Source: CAYSSM01 sp964433905
Lineage (GTDB): Bacteria > Patescibacteriota > UBA1384 > UBA12157 > JAENIV01
Direction: 5' to 3'
Length of the DNA: 64,000 nucleotides
Assembly (NCBI GenBank): GCA_964433905.1
Contig: CAYSSM010000001.1
Coordinates: forward strand, 1 to 64,000
Shown: positions 32,273-39,738 of the stretch, one piece after another
Position numbering within the stretch: position 1 is the stretch's first letter
How the letters are laid out: each line of letters starts with the position of its first letter
Position numbers and translations under genes: made by a program
Notes under the pieces: model-generated
What the model was told of the DNA's origin: nothing
What the model saw: only the letters and a program-made list of their open reading frames with translations
The model's database searches: none

Positions 32273-32310
32273 TATACCTATTTTCTTGCTCGAGCATATA
32301 AATAGGTATA
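32273..32310. promoter_or_regulatory. Operator 2, 38-bp near-perfect palindrome
   Basis: TATACCTATTT, TCT, TGCTCGAGCA, TAT, AAATAGGTATA: the outer 11-base arms and the 10-base centre are perfect inverses. It starts 11 bases after the regulator stop. The right side again resembles a -10 (GGTATAAAAT), but no gene follows on the plus strand. Confidence 0.78.
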
Positions 32311-32438
32311 AAATATTTTACTAGCATTTAATGTATTGTTTTGAGAATAAAATTAAACGAAATAATATCTAAATCGAAATTCTCTTCCATTCTATTCTAT
32401 GTTCTGTATGCCAACAGTAAAGCCGTAGGCGAACTCAA

Positions 32439-32792
32439 TTATTCTATTCGATGTTCTTCGAATTCGATTCGTTTTTGCCATATTAGTTCTGCTATTTGGC
32501 GTTGGCGTTCTGTGAGCTGTGAATTAGCGGTTTTGAACTCGATTAAAATAATTTTATCGTTCTCAAATTGGACGCCGTCGATGGGAGTGCCTAAAAAGCG
32601 GAAGTTTTGCGGGTCATAAGGGTAGTTTTTCAAAAAGGGCATAAATTGTTCGGTCATTTTGCCGTATTTTGACGAAAGAGAACTTTTGCTAAAAGAAACA
32701 TCGTTGAGTTGCGATTTTGCTCGCCGCCATAATAAGAACATAAAAACTAATAGTATCACTAGGACGATTATTGCTTGCCACTGAAGAGACAT
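32439..32792 (-). CDS. Membrane-anchored Holliday-junction-resolvase-like nuclease
   Basis: A 117-residue protein with an N-terminal membrane helix (about 6-24) and a C-terminal domain with TPIDGVQFENDKIILIEFKT: the D, E-x-K spacing is the PD-(D/E)XK core as in the Holliday junction resolvase-related family of archaea and candidate phyla. It probably cuts DNA near the membrane. Alone in its unit, with AAAGGAGG before the ATG. Confidence 0.82.
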   Translation of the reverse strand: MSLQWQAIIVLVILLVFMFLLWRRAKSQLNDVSFSKSSLSSKYGKMTEQFMPFLKNYPYDPQNFRFLGTPIDGVQFENDKIILIEFKTANSQLTERQRQIAELIWQKRIEFEEHRIE

Positions 32793-32814
32793 AGACCTCC
32801 TTTTGTTTAAATTT

Positions 32815-32935
32815 GAAATTCGAATATCGAAGCACGAAACAAATTCGAAATTATAAATTCAAATATTTTAAACATTTAATTTTGAAAATTAGATATTGTT
32901 TCGTATTTCGTGCTTAGGATTTCGGATTTTATTTA
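32815..32935. repeat. AT-rich TTCGAAT/CGAAACA inverted repeat cluster
   Basis: Words such as ATTCGAATATCGAAGCACGA and TGTTTCGTATTTCGTGCTTAG make a roughly 110-base imperfect palindrome between lexA and the nuclease gene. Same family as the clusters at 15481 and 43534. Confidence 0.55.
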
Positions 32936-33549
32936 AATTTGCGTATCACTCCCTTTACGCGTCCTTGCACTACGACTCTTTTTGTTCTAATTGGTTTGTA
33001 ATTGGAATTCGCCGGCTGCAAACGGATGTGGTCTTTTTCGCGGTAGAATCTTTTGAGTGTTGCGTTTTCGTTATCAAGTAAAGCAACAACAATTTCACCA
33101 TTTCTTGGTGAATCGGTTTGTTCAATAATAATGTAGTCGCCGTCAAAAATGCCGTCTTCAATCATTGAATTTCCTCTTACTTTAAGGGCAAAAACATGTT
33201 TGCCCATCATATCTTTAGGAATATCTATAGTTTCATTAGTTCTTATTGCCTCGATCGGTGAGCCGGCAGCAATCACACCCATTAAAGGAATTTCAAAAGA
33301 CCGCTCGTCCCAGCGGGGAGTAAGTTGAAGAGAGCGGGCTTCATTGTAATCTTTGGTTAAAAAACCTTTTTCTTTGAGATTATCCAAGTGGTCGGCCACG
33401 GTGGCAATAGAAGAAAGATGAAAAAATTCCGCAATCTCACGATAGGAGGGGGCGTAATCGTGAGATGCTATATATTCGCTGATAAAATCGAGAATCTCTT
33501 TCTGTCGCTTAGTTAAATGTTCCAAAGTCGTTCCTCTCAGTCGCTTCAC
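32929..33549 (-). CDS. lexA: LexA repressor
   Basis: A 206-residue SOS repressor. The winged-helix N-terminus LTKRQKEILDFISEYIASH begins the protein; the self-cleavage site is Ala95-Gly96 (VIAAGSP), with catalytic Ser128 in VRGNSMIEDG and Lys166 in ATLKRFYR. When RecA filaments form on damaged DNA, LexA cuts itself and releases repair genes. Its own promoter carries TTGTTCG/CGAACAA half-sites (33611-33642). Confidence 0.95.
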   Translation of the reverse strand: MKRLRGTTLEHLTKRQKEILDFISEYIASHDYAPSYREIAEFFHLSSIATVADHLDNLKEKGFLTKDYNEARSLQLTPRWDERSFEIPLMGVIAAGSPIEAIRTNETIDIPKDMMGKHVFALKVRGNSMIEDGIFDGDYIIIEQTDSPRNGEIVVALLDNENATLKRFYREKDHIRLQPANSNYKPIRTKRVVVQGRVKGVIRKFK

Positions 33550-33600
33550 TACGAACTACGAAATTGTACGAAAATACGAATTATTTTGTATTTAGTAGTC
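33545..33600. repeat. AT-rich ACGAAA/TTCGTA cluster upstream of lexA
   Basis: Repeated ACTACGAA, GTACGAAAATACGAA words in the lexA leader, related to clusters at 15481 and 43534. Confidence 0.5.
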
Positions 33601-33610
33601 AACTACGCTA

Positions 33611-33655
33611 TTTGTTCGCTAATTTAATCTTATACGAACAAAAACCGAATGTCAA
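33611..33655 (-). promoter_or_regulatory. lexA promoter with candidate LexA operator
   Basis: Minus strand TTGACA (33650-33655) with TAAGAT 17 bases on. Inverted half-sites TTTGTTCG and CGAACAAA, at 33611-33618 and 33635-33642, bracket the -10. This may be the autoregulatory LexA site, though the spacing differs from the classical CGAAC-N4-GTTCG box. Confidence 0.4.
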
Positions 33656-33755
33656 NNNNNNNNNNNNNNNNNNNNNNNNNNNNNNNNNNNNNNNNNNNNN
33701 NNNNNNNNNNNNNNNNNNNNNNNNNNNNNNNNNNNNNNNNNNNNNNNNNNNNNNN
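33656..33755. other. Assembly gap (100 N)
   Basis: One hundred undetermined bases, probably a scaffold join of unknown real length. It removes the 3' end of hisS. Confidence 0.99.
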
Positions 33756-34969
33756 TCTCTTTGGCCGATAATCAAACATACGCAAGCGCCTAACTTACTA
33801 GCAGAACGAAGCTGGCTTTTAAGCGATTGCTTACCGATAATTAAAGTCGTTCGAAAACCTTCTTCATCCAACATGGCGGCAATTCCCAAAGCTTTTTCTT
33901 TTGCTTTTTCGCCAATTTGAACCAAGCAAATATCGGAAAGTTTCTCGTCAGGAATTTGAATCTCTTTTTCTTTTAAAGCTTCAGCGATTCTTTCTACTCC
34001 CCCGGCCCAACCGATAGCCGGAGTAGCCAGACCGCCATAAAGTTTGATTAAATCGTCATAACGGCCGCCAGCTAACAGAGTTTTCTGACGGCCCTTGTCA
34101 TTGGATAAATAAATTTCAAAAACGGTGCGGGTATAATAATCAAGACCGCGAACTAAACGGGGGTTTAGATTGTAAGCAATCTGAAGGTTATCCAATCCTT
34201 CCAACACTTTCTTAAAATGAGTTTTACATTGGTCACAGAGAAGATCAATAATTTGCGGTGCTCCGGCAATAATTTTTTGACATTTTTCTTCTTTGCAATC
34301 TAAAATTCGCAGTGGATTTTCAACAAAGCGGCGGTTGCAGTCGGGACAAAGATTGCTCAAAAAATTTTGAAAATATTCAATTTGTTTCTTTTTCATCTTA
34401 GGGCGGCAAGTGCCACAGCCGATGCTATTGATATCAAGCTTAATAGCTTTACTTAAACCTAATTTCTTTAAAATTTGAAAAGCTAAGAATATGGTGGAAA
34501 TGTCGGTAATCGGTTCACCATCACCTATAATTTCAACTCCGTATTGATTATGAATGCGATAGCGTCCGGCCTGCGGCCGCTCGTATCGAAAAGCCGGCCC
34601 CCAATACCAAAGTTTAACCGGCTGGGGTTGATTAATCATGCCATTTTGTAGATAAGCTCGGGCAATTCCGGCGGTGTATTCCGGCCGTAAAACCATTTTA
34701 TTTACATCCGAATTTCCTTCTTCAGAACCGATCATTCCCGCCGCTCGGCTTACTTCAAACATTTCTTTTTCGACAATATCGGTTCCTTTGCCAATTGAAC
34801 GAAAATAGAGGTCAGCATACTCAAAAATTGGCGTTTCAATTCTTTGAGCGCCAAATATTCCCATTTTTTCGCGGACAACATCAAATATGTAAAACCAATA
34901 TTTTTGTTCTTCAGGTAAAATATCTTTTGTGCCGCGAGGCGATTGTAAGGGTTGTTTGCTCATTTCCAT
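33756..34969 (-). CDS. hisS: Histidyl-tRNA synthetase (3' end lost in gap)
   Basis: Class II synthetase that charges tRNA-His. Visible: QSPRGTKDILPEE at the N-terminus, motif 2 region YWGPAFRYERPQAGRYRIHNQ, an insertion with two CxxC pairs (GCGTCRP and CPDC, then CDQC), HisA motif GLDYYTRTVFEI, and part of the C-terminal anticodon-binding domain (IGKQSLKSQLRSASKLGA). The Cys-rich insertion may bind zinc. Translation is read from ATG 34967-34969, which directly follows a TATTATAAG box, so the message may be leaderless. The last 20-40 residues are missing. Confidence 0.93.
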
Positions 34970-35049
34970 CTTATAATAGTCCAATATTGTCTAAATATCA
35001 AGGGTTTTGTAATACTATTTTAGTGTGCGAGGAACTCAAGGGATTTTGA

Positions 35050-36546
35050 TTATCTTTTGGTGCGCACGAAACGACGGATATGGCTGCGAGCCAATGAAGT
35101 TTTAGCAAATTCCAACCAGTCTCTCTTAGGTCCGGAATTTTTTTTATTTTTAATAATTTCAATAATATCGCCGTTTTTCAGCAAAGTGGAGAAATTAGTC
35201 ATTTTACCGTTAATTTTTGCGCCGACGCAATTATCACCAACTTCCGAATGAATGGCATAAGCAAAATCAATCGGGGTTGAGCCGCTTGGCAAATCAACAA
35301 CATCGCCTTTTGGCGTATATACAAAAATTCTATCTGAGAAAAAATCAACTCTAAGGTCTTGGTCAAATTCCTTATTATCTTTTAAATGTTGCTGCCATTT
35401 GGCGAGTTCTTTTACCCAGCGAATGTCTTCGTGAGGAACCCGCTTGATTTTCTTTAAAATATAATCTAAGGTACCCTTCGTTTCAGCGTAATGCCAGCCG
35501 GCGGCGATACCATTTTCGGCTTGCTGATGCATCGAATGAGTCCGAATTTGAAATTCAACGATTTTACCTTCAAGGCAAAAAACGGTCGTATGAAGCGATT
35601 GATAGCCGTTGGGTTTGGGCATGGCGATATAGTCTTTAATTCGTCCAACCAGTGGTTTCCATTGAGTATGAAGAATGCCCAATACCTTATAACAATCGGA
35701 AATTGAATCAACGACAATTCTTAAGGCGACTAAATCGTATATTCTGTTTATGTCGTTGTCGTAGCGTTGCAGCTTACGCCACAGCGAGTAAAGATGTTTC
35801 ACCCGCGTGTGAATTTCAGCTTTAATTTCTGCCTGGTTTAGTTTTATTAAAAGGCTTTTCTTTACTTTTTCAAGATATTTTTTACGCTGGCTGTAGCTTT
35901 CGGCGATTTTACTTTTTAACCACTTGTATTCATCGGGATAAACATAAGGGAAAGCTAAATCTTCCAACTGGCCTTTTAGCTCCCCCATTCCCAATCGATA
36001 AGCCAGCGGCGCATAAATTTCCAAAGTTTCTTTGGCGATTCTAAGTCTTTGGGAAGGTTCTAAGCTGTCGAGAGTTTTCATGTTGTTGAGGCGGTCGGCT
36101 AGTTTAATAATGACGACTCGGATATCCTTGGCCATGGCGATAAACATTTTTCGCAATGTTTCAATTTGTCTGTCAAACTGGGCTAGTTCTTTTTCCGATT
36201 TTAATACAAACCAACGGCGAGTAATCCTTATTTTGCCAAGTTTAGTAACGCCGTCAACTAAATGAGCGACCGTTTTGCCAAAATTTTTTTGAATTTCCGC
36301 TAAAGCTAAATTAGTATCTTCAATCGTATCGTGCAAAATAGCGGCTATAACAGCTTCCTTATCCAGCTTTAAATCAGCAATAAAACAAGCGGTTTCGATG
36401 CAATGTTTCGCATATGGCTCACCGCTGTTTCTTTTTTGGTTTTGATGGGCTTTTATCGCAAAATAGCAGGCCTTAAGGACTTCTTTTTGATCGGGAGCAG
36501 ATAAATATTTTATCTTTTCCTTATATTTTTCTAAGGCGTCTTTCAT
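35050..36546 (-). CDS. RelA/SpoT bifunctional (p)ppGpp synthetase/hydrolase
   Basis: A 498-residue protein starting at ATG 36546 after CAAGGAG. Order: HD hydrolase domain (AILHDTIEDTN), nucleotidyltransferase domain (KPNGYQSLHTTVF, VEFQIRTHSMHQQAENGIAAGWHY), and TGS domain (IFVYTPKGDVVDLPSGSTPIDFAY). Synthesis and hydrolysis motifs are both intact. The helical, zinc-finger and ACT domains of full-length Rel proteins are missing, so ribosome sensing may be reduced or altered. It controls the stringent response alarmone. Confidence 0.94.
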   Translation of the reverse strand: MKDALEKYKEKIKYLSAPDQKEVLKACYFAIKAHQNQKRNSGEPYAKHCIETACFIADLKLDKEAVIAAILHDTIEDTNLALAEIQKNFGKTVAHLVDGVTKLGKIRITRRWFVLKSEKELAQFDRQIETLRKMFIAMAKDIRVVIIKLADRLNNMKTLDSLEPSQRLRIAKETLEIYAPLAYRLGMGELKGQLEDLAFPYVYPDEYKWLKSKIAESYSQRKKYLEKVKKSLLIKLNQAEIKAEIHTRVKHLYSLWRKLQRYDNDINRIYDLVALRIVVDSISDCYKVLGILHTQWKPLVGRIKDYIAMPKPNGYQSLHTTVFCLEGKIVEFQIRTHSMHQQAENGIAAGWHYAETKGTLDYILKKIKRVPHEDIRWVKELAKWQQHLKDNKEFDQDLRVDFFSDRIFVYTPKGDVVDLPSGSTPIDFAYAIHSEVGDNCVGAKINGKMTNFSTLLKNGDIIEIIKNKKNSGPKRDWLEFAKTSLARSHIRRFVRTKR

Positions 36547-36693
36547 ATTATTATTTTGTCTCCTTGTAAAATAAATAGAACTAAACAGAGATCTTTTTAA
36601 GAAGTTCTGGCAAACCAGAGCATAGCACAATTAATTCAAGTTAACAAGCTTACATAATTGAGACAGTTGTTGATAGTAAAATATGTATTAAAG

Positions 36694-36826
36694 CTCAAGG
36701 GATAAACTTTTGTTCTCAGCCGCCCTAACCAACCTATTCGTCGTTTTCTGTTTGACGTCGTTGCAGTATTTCCTCATCAAACGAAGCGCTCCTCAACCGG
36801 CATTTCACAAAAGTTCATCCCTTTAG
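36694..36826. repeat. Inverted-repeat-bounded element, 130 bp
   Basis: Left end AAGGGATAAACTTTTGT (36697-36713) and right end ACAAAAGTTCATCCCTT (36807-36823) are inverse with one mismatch. The inside holds further pairing (GTTTGA/TCAAAC) and is GC-richer than the surroundings. It is in the untranscribed or leader space between the DUF2207 gene and relA. Could be a miniature mobile element or a structured RNA; no gene is present. Confidence 0.55.
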
Positions 36827-36860
36827 CATAGCGTTCAATGGACATCTAATAAATTAAAGT

Positions 36861-38552
36861 TTACCAACTACCGCCGCCTCCACCACCAAAACCGCCACCG
36901 GAAGATCCGCCGCCGCCAAACCCCGAACTGCCGGAAGAAGCCGAAGTTGATGGTGGAGAATATGAAACTGAAGCACTTGACGAAAAAGAATTTAATGAGC
37001 TGGCAAATACCACCGTGTTGAAAGTTGTCCAATTGCCGCCTTCGTACCAGTCAGGCGGTTTTTTATAAATGTCTTTAAAATTTTCCGCCCATTTTTCGGC
37101 AATGCCAAAGACCATGGCATAAGGTAAGTATTTTTCAAAAATATTTTCTTTCTCCTGCCATTTTAGCCGATATCGTTCTGCGCGGTACAAAAACTCCTTA
37201 AAACCTAACGATTTTTCTTTAACAATGACTCCTTCGCGGGTTTTCTTCGGAGTCGAGCGAGCAAATATCATTATTAATATACCCGAGACAAAACCGGCAA
37301 AAGCTAAAATAAACGAAAATATGAAAAGCAAGAACGGTGCAAAAAACATAACCGCAAATCCAAACCAGCAAGAATGGCTGCGAACTTTGTCGGGATTCTT
37401 AATAAAATATTTTTTTTGGACTAAATGTTGATAAAGCTGATCGGAAGTTTTTGAAATTTTGTCAGCAAAAGTTTCATGAATATCGCTTAAATCAACCTCT
37501 TTTTTTCCGCTGAAAATACCATCGAAAATGGTATTTTCATAATCAGCAAAATCCTTGCCGGCATCTTTTATTTTAATTAAAGTGTATTTTTTGTCACTTC
37601 CTTCTTTTATTTTCAAATATCCTTTAACGGCCAAATCAATTATGGTGGCGCTGATATCGCTGCGGTCGGCTTGCTCATCGATTAAAGTTCCCATCTCTCC
37701 GGGTAAAAGTTTTTCCGGCGGCTCGAACTCCGGGACAATAGTTCCGCGACCCTCCGGGTCGCGGCCGGTTCTTAAGTAACGAAAAAGAAGCAAGATAAAA
37801 ACTAATATTGGCAATAAAAGATACCATCCAGATTCGTGATGAACTGCTCCCCAAACTTTCTCAAATGTTGACGGTTCTTCATATTGTCGGGTAATTTCGG
37901 TAACTATTCCTTTGTTAAAACCAATGACGATTGTCAGCGGTCCTTTGACGGTGGACAATCCTACTTTACCCGTATTAACTGATTTTTCGCATTTTGATTC
38001 TTTACCACCGCTTTCTCCCGTAAAACAAGCAGTTTGTAACTTAGAATAATCAATGACTTCCGGCAAAAAAACATCTATTGTAACATTATTGATCGGCACA
38101 TCCCAGTCGTTGCCGGTGGCGTTCCAATAAAGTTCGTCATGATCGGAAAAATAATTAATTATCCCCGCTACTTTATAAGTTATAATATAAGTTTTTTCTT
38201 TTGTTACAGTTAAATTTGGATCACCGATTTTAAGTTTAAGGTAACTGCCATCATCTTCTTGGGAGTATTCGATAACTTTTCCTTGGCTATCGATAATTTT
38301 ATCAATTTGAGTTGGAGTGATAAAGTATTGATTTTTGCTGGAATCGTAATAACGATAAGGAATATTTCTTATGATTCCGTGTTTTGGGCTATCAAAATAG
38401 TAATTGATCGTCTCAGTAACATTAATACTTGAATCTCGGTTGATAATAATCTTGCTATTAAACTTTAAAATTTGTTCCGATTCTTGAGCAGTGCTTTGAG
38501 ATGGAACAAACATTAAAAATAAGCCGAATAAGAGTAAAATTTTTTTAATCAC
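36861..38552 (-). CDS. DUF2207 membrane protein
   Basis: A 563-residue protein: signal peptide (about 1-22), an extracytoplasmic beta-rich DUF2207 domain (about 25-220, with NVTETINYYFDSPKHGIIRNI and ELYWNATGNDWDVPI), a transmembrane helix near 243-262, a cytoplasmic part with winged-helix-like repeats, two more membrane helices (about 400-440), and a Gly/Ser-rich tail (GFGGGGSSGGGFGGGGGG) ending in SW. The family is widespread and uncharacterised. The two small membrane genes upstream overlap or abut it, so they may form a complex. Confidence 0.9.
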   Translation of the reverse strand: MIKKILLLFGLFLMFVPSQSTAQESEQILKFNSKIIINRDSSINVTETINYYFDSPKHGIIRNIPYRYYDSSKNQYFITPTQIDKIIDSQGKVIEYSQEDDGSYLKLKIGDPNLTVTKEKTYIITYKVAGIINYFSDHDELYWNATGNDWDVPINNVTIDVFLPEVIDYSKLQTACFTGESGGKESKCEKSVNTGKVGLSTVKGPLTIVIGFNKGIVTEITRQYEEPSTFEKVWGAVHHESGWYLLLPILVFILLLFRYLRTGRDPEGRGTIVPEFEPPEKLLPGEMGTLIDEQADRSDISATIIDLAVKGYLKIKEGSDKKYTLIKIKDAGKDFADYENTIFDGIFSGKKEVDLSDIHETFADKISKTSDQLYQHLVQKKYFIKNPDKVRSHSCWFGFAVMFFAPFLLFIFSFILAFAGFVSGILIMIFARSTPKKTREGVIVKEKSLGFKEFLYRAERYRLKWQEKENIFEKYLPYAMVFGIAEKWAENFKDIYKKPPDWYEGGNWTTFNTVVFASSLNSFSSSASVSYSPPSTSASSGSSGFGGGGSSGGGFGGGGGGSW

Positions 38553-38689
38553 TTATTAAACAAACCTTTGATATTTCCAATAATTTTTTGAAACCAAGGA
38601 GGATATTGCCAAAATAAATAACCGAATATGATTATTGCAACAACAATAAAAAACAGACTAAAAATTTTACTTAAGCAAAATCTACACAT
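38549..38689 (-). CDS. 46-residue single-pass membrane protein
   Basis: Read from ATG 38687-38689, inside the last codons of the gene before it. The product MCRFCLSKIF starts with a CxxC, then has one membrane helix (about 12-28) and an amphipathic, basic tail ending NIKGLFNK. It overlaps the DUF2207 start by four bases. No family known. Confidence 0.55.
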   Translation of the reverse strand: MCRFCLSKIFSLFFIVVAIIIFGYLFWQYPPWFQKIIGNIKGLFNK

Positions 38690-39707
38690 TTGTTTTACTT
38701 TGAGGTTTTGGTTGAGGAGGTATCTGATTTTCGGCCGGTTTTGGCTCTGGAGGATGGGGAACGGCATAGGAAATAATTATTAAAACAATTCCAACCGCAA
38801 AAACAATACCGGAAATTAGCAGACTACTGGCAACGGTTTTGTGGTTAACTGTTTCTATTATCGGTATCAAGAGTTGACTTAGAGCCGAAGAAAGTGATTG
38901 ACTTATTTGAGTAATTAAAATTGGTGAGAACATATTGCTCAACAGGCCAAAAATTAATAGGACTGCCGAAGGTAACGCTAAACTAAATCCCACCCATCGA
39001 GGTATTGACGGCCAATATTTTAAACCGAGGATAATTAATAACAAGATTAATATAATTGATAGGACGAGGTTAATCCAAAAACCCCACTTTAAAATATTAA
39101 AAACGGTTTTAGCTGATTTAAAAGTTTTTTCAGAACTAGTGATATCAGACAATTTATATGTATCGGGTACATCATCTAAAAGCTGATTTATGTCAAATGA
39201 TTTTAGAAGATCAGCCTTGATTTGGTCTTTTGGAAGACTTACCGGCAAACATGTCAGGTTTAATGGTGATTCGTAAACAAAATCTTCAGGACACGGCGGT
39301 AAACTGTTTAATTGATCGTCAATAATGGAAGAAAGATCATTGGGGACAATATTGCTAAAATTATTCTTAAATGTTCTTAGGTCGAAGCTGATATTTTCGA
39401 GACTTCCTTGGTTGTTCAAATAGTTCATTATCTGCGGCAGATTTTTTTCAATTTCTTGCTGGAAATTCGTCGGATCAATGCTGACCCCAACCGATTGCAA
39501 CAATATTTTTGATTCAATAGCGGATTTATCGGAAGTGGCAATTGTTTTGAGTAATTGATTGGCTGAATCATAAAAATTAGCTTCTTTTAGAATTTGATTA
39601 ATAAAATTTGCCGAGAGCATGCTCCTTGTTTGGGCAAATATAATCGTGCCGGTTATCGAAAAAAATAGCACAAATACTATAAACGCAGCTAAACATTTAT
39701 ATCGCAT
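38682..39707 (-). CDS. Uncharacterised membrane protein
   Basis: A 341-residue protein. N-terminal signal/anchor (about 6-27), a helical extracytoplasmic region of about 180 residues with a Cys pair (LPPCPEDF and LTCLPVSLP), then three to four membrane helices in residues 210-320 and a Pro/Lys-rich cytoplasmic tail. No family recognised. It belongs to a three-gene unit with the 46-residue protein and the DUF2207 gene. Confidence 0.7.
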   Translation of the reverse strand: MRYKCLAAFIVFVLFFSITGTIIFAQTRSMLSANFINQILKEANFYDSANQLLKTIATSDKSAIESKILLQSVGVSIDPTNFQQEIEKNLPQIMNYLNNQGSLENISFDLRTFKNNFSNIVPNDLSSIIDDQLNSLPPCPEDFVYESPLNLTCLPVSLPKDQIKADLLKSFDINQLLDDVPDTYKLSDITSSEKTFKSAKTVFNILKWGFWINLVLSIILILLLIILGLKYWPSIPRWVGFSLALPSAVLLIFGLLSNMFSPILITQISQSLSSALSQLLIPIIETVNHKTVASSLLISGIVFAVGIVLIIISYAVPHPPEPKPAENQIPPQPKPQSKTNV

Positions 39708-39738
39708 ATCCCCTCTTATTTATGATGACAATTTTATT

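Noticed and set aside
33608..33920. Reading frames passing through the N run
   Set aside because: They only arise because N codons are read as open; the gap has no sequence.
36694..36826. Hammerhead ribozyme
   Set aside because: TTGATGAG occurs on the minus strand, but the required GAAA and cleavage triplet arrangement is not present.
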